The notes beneath the pieces were generated by a model that saw only the letters and a list, made by a program, of their open reading frames with translations, was not told where the DNA came from and searched no databases. A stretch of 14,875 nucleotides of DNA from Pseudomonadota bacterium (GTDB taxonomy: Bacteria > Pseudomonadota > Alphaproteobacteria > Rhodobacterales > Rhodobacteraceae), in NCBI GenBank assembly GCA_027623875.1, contig JAQBUS010000010.1, positions 1-14,875 on the forward strand, given 5' to 3'. A program made the position numbers and the translations under genes. The first letter of the stretch is position 1. Each line of letters starts with the position of its first letter. Below, in pieces: positions 6,648 to 14,766 of the stretch.

Positions 6648-7601
6648 TTAATTGTTGATTTGGGTGCTGCCGCAAATTTGAGCCGCTAAAGCTATGGAAG
6701 CTAATCTTGCAGCTGGGGGATCTGCGCGGCTGGTTAACAGTAGTGGAACTTTTGCACCCGTAACTACACCTGCTGCACACCCTGCAGAAAGATATACTAG
6801 AGCTTTAAAAAGAGTATTCCCGGATACAATATCTGGCACGATAATTGCATCAGCTTGCCCTACTACCTGATCTCCCTCGATCCCTTTAATTTTCGAGGAT
6901 TGGAAAGACAAAATAGTATCTAAAGCTAAAGGCCCAGAAAATTCTGCACCTTTGATATTATCAGCGCACCACTCTACAAGCTCTCGAGCTTCAATTGAAG
7001 ATGGCATTGCGGCGCTTGGAACCTCTGTCGCAGAAAGAACAGCGATTTTTGGATTCTGGGTCCCAATAATTCTTAAAACTCTTACGATCTCTCTGGCGAT
7101 CTCTTGGCGAGTTTTCAAGCCTGGTAAGACGTTGACAGCTGCGTCAGATATTAAAATTGGTCGCCCGCCATCAGGGTGAGATATATGAAAGATATGGACT
7201 AATCTTTTTCCGATTCTTAACCCAGAAGACTTATCTAATGCTGACTTAATGAAGATATCCGAATGGATTTGACCCTTCATTAGTATATCAGCTCTTCCGT
7301 TACCACATATTTTTGCTGCTGTTAAGCCAGCTTCAATCTCACCGTTTACGTCAATTATTTCAAAGCCATCTATATCCCAATTTAGTTCGGCTGCCGCAAA
7401 TTTAATAAGTTCTTTTTTACCTATAAATATAGGAGTCATTATATCCAACAACGTAGCTTCTTTGGCCGCAACCATGGATGAAATTTCTCCCGCACCAGCG
7501 ATTGCAATGCGGGGCTTAGGATACAATTTAGCCTTTTCTATCAATCCTGGCGGACAGGTTGGCGTCTTTGCTGACAAGAAGGGAGATTGCTCTTGCGCCA
7601 C
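6648..7601 (-). CDS. pta: Phosphate acetyltransferase (Pta), short form
   Basis: A 317-residue enzyme of the PTA/PTB family that converts acetyl phosphate from Xsc plus CoA to acetyl-CoA. Visible family motifs are MKGQIHSD (108-115), ISDAAVNVLP (151-160), VPDIVSGNTLFKAL (255-268) and LTSRADPPAARLASIALA (289-306). It lacks the N-terminal DRTGG and P-loop regions of the long E. coli-type Pta, and its length fits the short form that accompanies xsc in sulfonate degraders. The start is GTG (7599-7601), with GGAG six bases before it; an ATG a little upstream in the same frame is closed by a stop. It lies 52 bases after xsc. The pairing with xsc makes acetyl rather than butyryl phosphate the likely substrate. 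Confidence 0.92.
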   Translation of the reverse strand: MAQEQSPFLSAKTPTCPPGLIEKAKLYPKPRIAIAGAGEISSMVAAKEATLLDIMTPIFIGKKELIKFAAAELNWDIDGFEIIDVNGEIEAGLTAAKICGNGRADILMKGQIHSDIFIKSALDKSSGLRIGKRLVHIFHISHPDGGRPILISDAAVNVLPGLKTRQEIAREIVRVLRIIGTQNPKIAVLSATEVPSAAMPSSIEARELVEWCADNIKGAEFSGPLALDTILSFQSSKIKGIEGDQVVGQADAIIVPDIVSGNTLFKALVYLSAGCAAGVVTGAKVPLLLTSRADPPAARLASIALAAQICGSTQINN

Positions 7602-7653
7602 TATTCACTCCATATCTATTATAAATAAGTCTTTGTCTGAAATTCTGTTATTT

Positions 7654-9423
7654 TTAATTTAATGCCATATCTGAGTTGGAAACACCGGAAACTGAGTTTG
7701 GTTTCTTCATTGCATCCCTCCGGAATGGTTCTCCCAGCTCTTGGTTTAAAATGACTTCTAAAAACGTTGTTTTATTTTCGTTCATTTGTATTTTTATTGA
7801 TCTGTCGAGTTCTTCTGTAAGCTGCTGCATTGTGGTTACTTGAATACCATTTAATCCACAAGCTTTCGCTATATCGGCATAGCAAACATCAAGATTTAAT
7901 TCTGTGCCAACAAAATTATCGTCAAACCATAACGTAGTATTGCGTTTTTCAGCACCCCATTGATAATTTCTGAATATGATCATTGTAATGGCGGGCCAAT
8001 CACCGCGCCCAATTGCAGTCATTTCGTTCATTGAGAGTCCGAAAGCGCCATCACCAGCGAAACCGACAACTGGCAGATCAGGCTTACCTATTTTTGCCCC
8101 GACTATTGCTGGGAAGCCATATCCACAGGGACCGAAAAGACCCGGTGCTAGATATTTTCTGCCTTCTTCAAATGACGGGTAAGCGTTCCCTATGGCGCAG
8201 TTGTTTCCGATATCTGAGCTTATTATAGCTTCTTTTGGAAGGGACGATTGTATTGCTCTCCAAGCCTGCCGTGGAGACATATGATTAGGTTGCCGATTGC
8301 GCGCCCTTTCATTCCATGTAGTACCTGGGTCGTCTTCCTCGTGATCAAGAGAGGTGAGTTCTTGTGCCCAAGAAGATTTGGTGTGAGCAATTAGGGCTTT
8401 TCTTTCAGCTCGACCTTTATCACCACTTGTAGCCGAAAGGTTGTTTAAAATACCTTCTGCAACTTTTTTAGCATCTCCTACAATTCCGACGGTTACAGGT
8501 TTTGTCAGACCAATTCTATCTGGGTTAAGGTCTACCTGTATAATTTTTGCGTCAGATGGCCAGTAGTCAATTCCATATCCAGGCAAAGTGGAAAACGGGT
8601 TCAAACGTGTTCCTAAGCAAAGAACAACATCCGCTTTGGAAATTAACTCCATGCCAGCTTTAGAGCCATTATAACCAAGTGGACCAGCAAAAAGAGGGTG
8701 GGAACCTGGGAAGGCATCATTATGCTGGTAACCGCAGCAAACTGGTGCATCAAGTTTTTCTGCTAATTGTATAGACGCAGATACTCCTCCAGATAAGACG
8801 ACGCCCGCACCATTTAATATTACGGGGAAAGATGCTTGATTTAGAAGACTCGCCGCCTTTTTTATTGCCTCTTCTCCGCCCGACGGTAATTCAAAGTCGA
8901 CTATTGCGGGTAAAGTTATATCAACTATTTGAGTCCAGTAATCTCTCGGGATATTTATTTGAGCTGGCGCACTGGCACGTTTTGCTTTTTGTATTACGCG
9001 ATTGAGAACTTCCGCTATGCGTGAGGGATCTCGAACTTCTTCCTGATAGGCGACCATATCTTCGAACAACTTCATTTGCTCTACCTCCTGAAACCCTCCC
9101 TGCCCAATAGTTTTATTTGCAGCCTGCGGTGTTACCAGAAGTAGCGGAGTGTGGTTCCAGTAAGCTGTTTTAACAGCAGTAACGAAGTTGGTAATTCCAG
9201 GCCCATTTTGTGCGATCATCATGGAAACTTTTCCAGTCACCCGAGTGTACCCATCTGCCATCATGCCAGCACTTCCTTCATGTGCACAATCCCAGAATTT
9301 TATACCGGCAGCCGGGAAAAGATCCGAAATAGGCATCATAGCAGATCCTATAATTCCAAAGGCTTGGCTAATGCCATGCATTTGTAGGGTTTTTACAAAT
9401 GCTTCTTCTGTTGTCATTTTCAT
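7654..9423 (-). CDS. xsc: Sulfoacetaldehyde acetyltransferase (Xsc)
   Basis: A thiamine-diphosphate enzyme of 589 residues that splits sulfoacetaldehyde with phosphate into acetyl phosphate and sulfite in the cytoplasm. The N-terminal pyrimidine-binding domain has E49 in the HEGSAGMMADGY stretch (48-59), and the strongly Xsc-like run NGPGITNFVTAVKTAYWNHT follows at 73-92, then GQGGFQEVEQMK at 107-118. The C-terminal ThDP/Mg motif is GDGA (457-460) through to N486 of RNYQWG. These segments separate it from acetolactate synthase and other ThDP relatives. Two ATG codons lie close together (9423 and 9417); 9423 is kept because a GAGG lies a usual distance upstream. It is 22 bases after tpa and 52 before pta, so it is in the same operon. 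Confidence 0.97.
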   Translation of the reverse strand: MKMTTEEAFVKTLQMHGISQAFGIIGSAMMPISDLFPAAGIKFWDCAHEGSAGMMADGYTRVTGKVSMMIAQNGPGITNFVTAVKTAYWNHTPLLLVTPQAANKTIGQGGFQEVEQMKLFEDMVAYQEEVRDPSRIAEVLNRVIQKAKRASAPAQINIPRDYWTQIVDITLPAIVDFELPSGGEEAIKKAASLLNQASFPVILNGAGVVLSGGVSASIQLAEKLDAPVCCGYQHNDAFPGSHPLFAGPLGYNGSKAGMELISKADVVLCLGTRLNPFSTLPGYGIDYWPSDAKIIQVDLNPDRIGLTKPVTVGIVGDAKKVAEGILNNLSATSGDKGRAERKALIAHTKSSWAQELTSLDHEEDDPGTTWNERARNRQPNHMSPRQAWRAIQSSLPKEAIISSDIGNNCAIGNAYPSFEEGRKYLAPGLFGPCGYGFPAIVGAKIGKPDLPVVGFAGDGAFGLSMNEMTAIGRGDWPAITMIIFRNYQWGAEKRNTTLWFDDNFVGTELNLDVCYADIAKACGLNGIQVTTMQQLTEELDRSIKIQMNENKTTFLEVILNQELGEPFRRDAMKKPNSVSGVSNSDMALN

Positions 9424-9445
9424 AGAGTTTAGCCTCGCTTAAGGT

Positions 9446-10831
9446 TTATGTTAGAGTTTTGGTAATAGCTTTATCTACAGAATATGTAATTGCATCAATA
9501 TCATCGGCTGTAGCTATCAGGGCTGGACTGAAACAAAGGGTATTGTTCAAGCCCGGAAGAGAGCGATTGGTTGCGCCTATAATAACGCCTTGCTTCATGC
9601 AGTCTGCCACAATGCTGTGCACTACTTTCTCGTCGAGCGGTTCTTTGGTTTTTCTATCACTTACCAATTCAGCACCACAAAAAAGACCTGCTCCTCGAAC
9701 GTCCCCAATTACGGAATGTTTTTCGGAAAGGTTGTGTAGGTTTGTCATTAGTCGTTCGCCCATTTTAAGAGTATTTTCTAATAAGTTTTCGTTTTCAATT
9801 ATGCGCATGTTTTCTAAGGCGGCTGCTGGACCAGCGGTGCAACCTCCAAAAGTTGATATGTCTCTAAAGTAGTTCATTGGATCAGAACTATCGTCTTTAA
9901 ACATTTCGAAAACTTCTTCAGTTGTCACTGTACAAGAAATCGCTGCATATCCAGATGCAACACCCTTTGCCATTGTAACGATATCTGGTTTAACACCATA
10001 ATTTTGGTATCCAAACCAAGTACCAGTTCTACCGACACCACAAACCACTTCATCGATATGTAAGAGTATATTGTACTTTGAACAAATCTCTTGAACGGTT
10101 TCCCAATAACCTAGAGGTGGCGTTATTACTCCACCACCTGCTGTGACTGGTTCAAGGCAAATACCTCCTACAGTATCTGGCCCCTCTCTTAAAATAATTT
10201 CTTCAATAGCTTTTGCCGCGCGAACACCATAACCTTCAGGACAGTCTCCATATTGATTTCTGTATTCGAGACAGTGCGGGACTTCAACAAATCCTGGCGT
10301 GTAAGGTCCGTATTGAGCAGCTCGCTCAGGTTGGCCTCCTGCCGACAGGCATGTAATGGTTGTTCCGTGATAATCACGCTCTCTGAACAGGATTTTATTC
10401 TTTTTCCCACCATATTTTTTATGAGCAATTTGGCGTATCATTTTAAAGCCTTTTTCATTAGCTTCTGACCCTGAGTTTGAAAAATATACGCGACTCATAC
10501 CAGGCATTTTTTCGATAAGTTTTTCTGAAAATTGTGCTCCCGGAATGGATCCTGCCGAACCAGCAAAATAATTTAATTTAATCAGCTGGTCTCTAACAGC
10601 ATTGGCAATGCTTTCTCTGCCGTAACCAACATTTACAGTCCATACGCCTCCTGATACTCCGTCTAGGTGCTCCTTACCATTTTGGTCCCAGACCTTCATT
10701 CCTTTGCCTTCAACAATAATTTTGGGATCTATAGTTTCAAAAGGTTTGTGTTGAATGAGGTGATGCCATACATGAGCCCGATCGGCCTCAACGATCTTGG
10801 AGATATCATTACTGTTTAAATTCCCATCCAT
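9446..10831 (-). CDS. tpa: Taurine:pyruvate aminotransferase (Tpa)
   Basis: A class III PLP-dependent aminotransferase, 461 residues, which moves the taurine amino group to pyruvate to give sulfoacetaldehyde and L-alanine. The fold-type I landmarks are SGSEAN (120-125), the PLP ring aspartate D260 in HIDEVVCGVGRTG (258-270), and the Schiff-base lysine K289 in TMAKGVASGY. Its position between the taurine transporter and xsc makes Tpa much more likely than an omega-amino acid:pyruvate or GABA aminotransferase. An AAGGA site lies upstream of the ATG. No alanine dehydrogenase lies in the window, so recycling of alanine to pyruvate and ammonium must be encoded elsewhere. A 111-base gap separates it from the permease gene. 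Confidence 0.95.
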   Translation of the reverse strand: MDGNLNSNDISKIVEADRAHVWHHLIQHKPFETIDPKIIVEGKGMKVWDQNGKEHLDGVSGGVWTVNVGYGRESIANAVRDQLIKLNYFAGSAGSIPGAQFSEKLIEKMPGMSRVYFSNSGSEANEKGFKMIRQIAHKKYGGKKNKILFRERDYHGTTITCLSAGGQPERAAQYGPYTPGFVEVPHCLEYRNQYGDCPEGYGVRAAKAIEEIILREGPDTVGGICLEPVTAGGGVITPPLGYWETVQEICSKYNILLHIDEVVCGVGRTGTWFGYQNYGVKPDIVTMAKGVASGYAAISCTVTTEEVFEMFKDDSSDPMNYFRDISTFGGCTAGPAAALENMRIIENENLLENTLKMGERLMTNLHNLSEKHSVIGDVRGAGLFCGAELVSDRKTKEPLDEKVVHSIVADCMKQGVIIGATNRSLPGLNNTLCFSPALIATADDIDAITYSVDKAITKTLT

Positions 10832-10926
10832 TATATTCGATCCTTTCTACTATTTCACCTATTGAAGGTGTAATTAATTAATTCGGAAGTTGTAAATCTA
10901 ACTCTATTAAAGCTATTTTTTATATT

Positions 10927-10945
10927 TAATAAAGACCCTTTATTA
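10927..10945 (-). promoter_or_regulatory. Stem-loop overlapping the permease stop codon
   Basis: TAATAAAG and CTTTATTA form a perfect 8-bp stem around a 3-base loop; on the coding strand its first bases are the permease stop codon (10943-10945). No T run follows in the direction of transcription, so it is more likely an RNA stability or processing element than a terminator. It is AT-rich and weak. The remaining gap to tpa also holds a 5-bp CACCT/AGGTG repeat (10856-10870) and the tpa ribosome binding site. Confidence 0.35.
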
Positions 10946-12247
10946 CCCTTTTCCACGCCATGGTATGGTTTTGTTAATTACCCAGCGCATCATCATATCA
11001 AAAGCTAACCCCAGCAATCCCATTATTAAAATGGTTACCCAAATAAGTTCGTAATTAGACACGGTCCTAGCTACATTTTCAATAAATCCGATTCCTGTTG
11101 TGCCCGCTAACATTTCTGCCGCGACTAAAGTTCCCCAACAAACTCCTACTGAAATTCTAATTCCTGTTAGAATTTCAGGTAAGGCATTTGGTAAAATAAC
11201 GTACCGTAAGATTTGCCTATTAGTAGCCCCAAGAGAGTGTGAGGCTCGGATTTTAGATAATTGTGTTCCAGATGCCCCGGTTCTAGCTGAAATAACCATT
11301 ATGGCAAATGCCACCATAAATAGTAGAAAAATCTTTCCGTCATCTTGGATTCCAAAAATTGTTAGAATTAACGGCGCCCAAGCAAGGGGTGGGACAGGCC
11401 GATATAACTCGATTATAGGGTCAAAAAAAGACTTAACAAAGCGAGATACGCCCATATATACTCCAAGCGGGACGCCTAGCAAAATTCCAAGCGATAGAGC
11501 GACTAAAACTCTAAAGAGAGAATCCCATATGTGCCCATCCAACATAGGAAATGATCCAATATAAAAATCCCCTTGGGCAATCGCCAGTAAGTTATCTTTA
11601 TAATTAGCTTCGAAATTACCACGTTCAGAATGATAACCGTAAGATCCTGGAAGGATATCGACTAGGGTGTCCGGGATCACGAATGCCAGTATGTCTGCTA
11701 TCGAGACCCACTTCCACCATAAAAGGGGTGTACCTTTGTAGCCTCCGCCATTGCTTAAATTTGGGTTGGCTAACTTTAAAAACGTTGCGATAACATCTGT
11801 CGGCTTTGGTAGCCAACGTCCAGATCCTTGCTCGGTACATTGGGTTTTAGATTTGATAACACCTTTGCCGGGAAAGAAAATATTTTCGACAAGGTTAAGA
11901 CTTCCCTTAGTATAGTCTATTGCATCAAAGAAACCAATGACTGAGGCGTTTAATTCATTCAGGGCTTTTGGTGGAAATATTGTCCCATCATCTAGCCTCT
12001 TAAAAATGCGTTCAACTGCCTTTAAGTAATCCTTCCTTTCTTTTAATGTTTTGCTGTCAAAGCGAGAATTTTTATTAGTAGATTTTAACATATCTATTTT
12101 TTGTTTTGTAAGTGCAATAAGACCATCAGCCGTTTTTGATTTATTCCGTACCTTCAAGAATGTTTCAGATAGAGCTTTGGCTTGTTCGCTAATGCCATTT
12201 AATAAGATGCCTTTTGGTGAGGTATTTCGATAAGTGTTGTCCCCCAT
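10943..12247 (-). CDS. tauC: Taurine ABC transporter permease, C-terminal part (TauC-like), probably separated from its N-terminus by a frameshift
   Basis: The 434-residue frame ends in a standard binding-protein-dependent transport permease domain (about 238-428): several hydrophobic helices and an EAA-like coupling loop, ASHSLGATNRQILRYVILPN (335-354), that docks on TauB. The last ~190 residues match SsuC/TauC-type permeases, which are normally 250-290 residues in full. Ahead of this is ~230 residues of mostly soluble, helix-rich sequence with WWKW (177-180) and GSGRWLPKPTDV (141-152). The ATG at 12247 has no ribosome binding site and lies inside the previous frame, which overlaps it by 49 bases; the sequence reads as a direct continuation of that frame after a -1 shift at a run of five G. 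I think both frames are one gene. Confidence 0.85.
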   Translation of the reverse strand: MGDNTYRNTSPKGILLNGISEQAKALSETFLKVRNKSKTADGLIALTKQKIDMLKSTNKNSRFDSKTLKERKDYLKAVERIFKRLDDGTIFPPKALNELNASVIGFFDAIDYTKGSLNLVENIFFPGKGVIKSKTQCTEQGSGRWLPKPTDVIATFLKLANPNLSNGGGYKGTPLLWWKWVSIADILAFVIPDTLVDILPGSYGYHSERGNFEANYKDNLLAIAQGDFYIGSFPMLDGHIWDSLFRVLVALSLGILLGVPLGVYMGVSRFVKSFFDPIIELYRPVPPLAWAPLILTIFGIQDDGKIFLLFMVAFAIMVISARTGASGTQLSKIRASHSLGATNRQILRYVILPNALPEILTGIRISVGVCWGTLVAAEMLAGTTGIGFIENVARTVSNYELIWVTILIMGLLGLAFDMMMRWVINKTIPWRGKG

Positions 12248-12858
12248 TTTGGTTGCTCTAAGGCTTCCTGTGTTACTTCAAACCCTTGGTAACCTTTTCG
12301 GAGTTCCTCACTTAAAGTATTAAAACCTATGCTAAGATTTTTAAAAGTAGTTTGAGATTCTATGCTCTGATTTTTTTGGCTGGAGAAAACGCCAATCATT
12401 TCTCTAGATTTGGAAATAATATCAATCAGTTCAATTTGTTCTGAATCGCTAAAAACCAGGGTAGGTATTTTCGACTGAAGTATCTTAAGTTGTTCGGTAT
12501 TCCGTCTAATTAGTGTTGTTGATTTGTAATGTCTGGTATTAATAGGAAGGGTCGCTGTTATGGACGCAATGGCCGTTTCAACCTTTGCGACTTGACACAT
12601 TTCATTAGCCGCCTCAGGAAAAAATGCGCGCCCTATACCCCATGAGAAATAGAACCAAGCGAGGAGCAAAGCAGAAACTCCGGTAACAGTCCAGTACCAG
12701 CCACCTAGAGTGCGTTCTGGATCTCCAAACACCTCATCTTTAGTTCTTATTTTGGTTTGCTTTAATCCAATATAAATTGATATGACAAAGCTAAAGCACA
12801 GAATAAGAATTATTATAGCAGCTATAAATGCTCTTTCATTAGACAGCGAACTAAGCAC
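12199..12858 (-). CDS. N-terminal part of the split taurine permease (two membrane helices plus helical domain)
   Basis: A 219-residue frame starting at GTG 12858, eight bases inside the end of tauB, with AGGAG about ten bases upstream, so it is coupled to tauB. It has two hydrophobic segments (about 11-31 and 54-76), then a soluble, charged, helical region (about 85-205) with coiled-coil-like spacing. The last 13 residues after PKWG look like out-of-frame sequence: adding one G to the GGGGG run (12241-12245) joins it to the following frame as PKWG-DNTYRNTS and gives one protein of about 638 residues. The other frame is closed by TGA at 12278-12280, so the shift must lie between 12199 and 12280. 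It may instead be a separate small membrane protein, but the missing ribosome binding site downstream argues against this. Confidence 0.7.
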   Translation of the reverse strand: MLSSLSNERAFIAAIIILILCFSFVISIYIGLKQTKIRTKDEVFGDPERTLGGWYWTVTGVSALLLAWFYFSWGIGRAFFPEAANEMCQVAKVETAIASITATLPINTRHYKSTTLIRRNTEQLKILQSKIPTLVFSDSEQIELIDIISKSREMIGVFSSQKNQSIESQTTFKNLSIGFNTLSEELRKGYQGFEVTQEALEQPKWGTTLIEIPHQKASY

Positions 12859-13648
12859 TCCCCATGATCTCCTCTTCCATGTCCCAGATCATGGAAAGAA
12901 TTTCTTCTCTGACTTCCGAAAAGTAGGGGTCTTGTTTTATATCTCTGAGTGATTTGTGCAGGCCTTGTTCAGCAAATGGTAGATTGTATTCTTTGTGAAT
13001 TCTACCGGGGCGAGGGGCCATAACAAAGAGCCTTTCTCCAAGTAAAATTGCCTCCTCTACTGAATGAGTAATTATCATTATGGTTTTGCCCGTTTCTTTC
13101 CATAATTCTAAAATTAGGGACTGCATCTTTTCCCGTGTGAGGGCATCAAGAGCTCCAAGAGGCTCATCCATTAAAATTACTTCTGGGTCATTTACTAAAC
13201 ACCTGGCTAGGGCGACTCGTTGCTGCATTCCTCCTGAGAGCTGATAAGTAGGCGTATCTCCAAAACCTTGCAATCCAACGATGTTTAACCACTTTTGTAC
13301 CAGTTCAAGACTTTCAGATGGGGAAATTTTTTTCATTCTTAAGCCAAAGTCTACATTTTTTGAGACTGTTAGCCATTCAAATAATGCACCTTGTTGAAAC
13401 ACCATTCCCCGTTCAACGCTGGGCCCATCTATAATTTTGTTATCAAGGCTTGCTTCACCACTTGTGGGATTAAGAAAGCCAGCAATCATATTTAGCAAGG
13501 TTGTTTTTCCACAACCGGATGGTCCCAGAACTGAGAGCAATTCACCCTTTTTAAGTGTGAAATTTATGTCTTTTAAGGCATCGACTTTTGTACCCGTTTG
13601 GGGGTTTGAAAAAGTCATACATAGGTTTTTACAAATCAGGTCTGACAT
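12851..13648 (-). CDS. tauB: Taurine ABC transporter ATP-binding protein (TauB)
   Basis: A 265-residue ABC ATPase of the nitrate/sulfonate/taurine subfamily that powers import. Walker A GPSGCGKTT (42-50), Q-loop VFQQGALFEWLTV (83-95), signature LSGGMQQR (137-144), Walker B VILMDE (157-162), D-loop GALD (165-168) and switch histidine H195 are all intact. The Q-loop region with EWLTV is usual for TauB/SsuB-type proteins. The ATG at 13648 lacks a clear Shine-Dalgarno sequence. A strong stem-loop separates it from tauA, as often seen when the binding protein is made in excess of the membrane parts. The stop overlaps the GTG start of the permease gene by eight bases. Substrate specificity is inferred from tpa and xsc downstream. 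Confidence 0.94.
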   Translation of the reverse strand: MSDLICKNLCMTFSNPQTGTKVDALKDINFTLKKGELLSVLGPSGCGKTTLLNMIAGFLNPTSGEASLDNKIIDGPSVERGMVFQQGALFEWLTVSKNVDFGLRMKKISPSESLELVQKWLNIVGLQGFGDTPTYQLSGGMQQRVALARCLVNDPEVILMDEPLGALDALTREKMQSLILELWKETGKTIMIITHSVEEAILLGERLFVMAPRPGRIHKEYNLPFAEQGLHKSLRDIKQDPYFSEVREEILSMIWDMEEEIMGSA

Positions 13649-13684
13649 TTAAAAATACTAATATAAGTTGAATTAAATCGCTTC

Positions 13685-13715
13685 ATAGACAAGACCCAAT
13701 ATGGGTCTTGTCTAT
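13685..13715 (-). promoter_or_regulatory. 13-bp perfect stem-loop between tauA and tauB
   Basis: ATAGACAAGACCC (13685-13697) and its exact inverse GGGTCTTGTCTAT (13703-13715) enclose a five-base loop. It is the strongest hairpin in the window. No T run follows on the minus strand, so full termination is unlikely; stabilising the tauA message or partial termination would let the binding protein be made in excess over the rest of the operon, as in other binding-protein transporter operons. The role is inferred; the repeat is seen directly. Confidence 0.75.
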
Positions 13716-13734
13716 ATTGTACACTCACTAATAT

Positions 13735-14706
13735 TTAGTTAAAAAATGAACTATCAATAGTTTTTGCTATTGCAGCGCCATCGGAAGCATCAGAAAATAC
13801 AACTCCCAGTGCGGCGGCAGCAGCGGCAGCTACCCCATCTTTACCGAAGTATTTATCCATTTGAGTTTTTTCAGACATAAAGATCATAGTGTCCATTAAT
13901 GCTTTTGCTCCGTCTACACTCATGCCAGCGTCTGCAGCAACTTTTGTCAGTTGATCAGGAGTTGATTCCCAAGCCGCATTCGCCTCATCAGTAACATCTA
14001 AGAATGTTTTAAGAAGCTCAGGGTTTTCCGCAGCAAATTTTTCAGTAGTTGAAATCACATCAAAAGACCCAATCCCAGCTGCTACTTTTTGTTCGTTTGT
14101 CATGATTGGAGTCCCTACCTCACCTGCAGCTGCAGAAGAGTTTCCACCAAAGATGCAAGCCATGTCTACAGCGCCATCAGCAAGAGATTTTGCGCCATCC
14201 GCTGGAACTTGATCTACGATTGTCATTGTTGAAGTGTCGACATTTAAATGAGCCATATAGCTTCTGAATGCAAAGTCTGCCATTGTGTTTAAGGGAACAG
14301 CAACTGTTTTACCTTCAAGTTCTGAAGCATTTGAAGAGTCAATCCCGAGACCATTTCTTATAAAACAATCATTTGCAGGATATTCCATCGCTATAGCGAT
14401 CATTTTAAGTGGTGCACCTTGTTGGATTGCAGTCACGAAAGGCGAAAGCCCTTGGGAGTAAGAGATATCGATGTCACCAGCCAACATTGCTTCGGTCATC
14501 CCAGTTCCAGTGGTAAAGTCTACCCAGTTAACATCCACGCCCATTGCGTCATCATATGCTTTATCTACTTTAGCGATTTGATTAGGCGATGCCCATTCAA
14601 GAAAAAAAGCAACATTTACGCTATCTGCCGCGTAAGCCATTGATGCTGTTGCCAGGGTAACAGTAGTTGCTGTCATAGTGACAGCTTTTTTAAATACATT
14701 TTTCAT
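13735..14706 (-). CDS. tauA: Taurine ABC transporter periplasmic substrate-binding protein (TauA)
   Basis: A 323-residue secreted binding protein of the NMT1/SsuA-like family. Residues 1-26 form a Sec signal peptide: basic start KNVFKK, a hydrophobic and threonine-rich core, and a cleavage site after AYA (26/27). The mature part starts like this family (VNVAFFLEW, 31-39) and has the typical GDIDISYSQGLSPFVTAIQQG stretch (in 78-98), where the substrate pocket and lobe hinge lie. It delivers taurine to the permease. GGAGG seven bases before the ATG is a strong ribosome binding site, in keeping with high expression. It is the first gene of the block, with a candidate promoter upstream. Taurine as ligand is inferred from the downstream tpa and xsc; related sulfonates are possible. 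Confidence 0.93.
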   Translation of the reverse strand: MKNVFKKAVTMTATTVTLATASMAYAADSVNVAFFLEWASPNQIAKVDKAYDDAMGVDVNWVDFTTGTGMTEAMLAGDIDISYSQGLSPFVTAIQQGAPLKMIAIAMEYPANDCFIRNGLGIDSSNASELEGKTVAVPLNTMADFAFRSYMAHLNVDTSTMTIVDQVPADGAKSLADGAVDMACIFGGNSSAAAGEVGTPIMTNEQKVAAGIGSFDVISTTEKFAAENPELLKTFLDVTDEANAAWESTPDQLTKVAADAGMSVDGAKALMDTMIFMSEKTQMDKYFGKDGVAAAAAAALGVVFSDASDGAAIAKTIDSSFFN

Positions 14707-14738
14707 ATTTATCCCTCCAGGATTATTATTTAACGAAT

Positions 14739-14766
14739 ATTATAATGTTATAAAAGCTTATTTAAA
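14739..14766 (-). promoter_or_regulatory. Candidate promoter for the tau-xsc-apr block
   Basis: On the minus strand a perfect TATAAT (14739-14744) lies about 30 bases before the tauA start, with TTTAAA (14761-14766) 16 bases further upstream as a weak -35. Further upstream to the window edge (14767-14875) I see no gene and no CTGGAC-type TauR direct repeat. Sequence this AT-rich yields such matches easily, so the call is tentative. Confidence 0.4.

Noticed and set aside
9459..9872. 137-codon plus-strand frame inside tpa
   Set aside because: It is the antisense of a clearly coding aminotransferase gene, has no family resemblance and no ribosome binding site of note.
11100..11564. 154-codon plus-strand frame inside the permease gene
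   Set aside because: Antisense shadow of the permease membrane domain; the minus-strand reading has intact family motifs.
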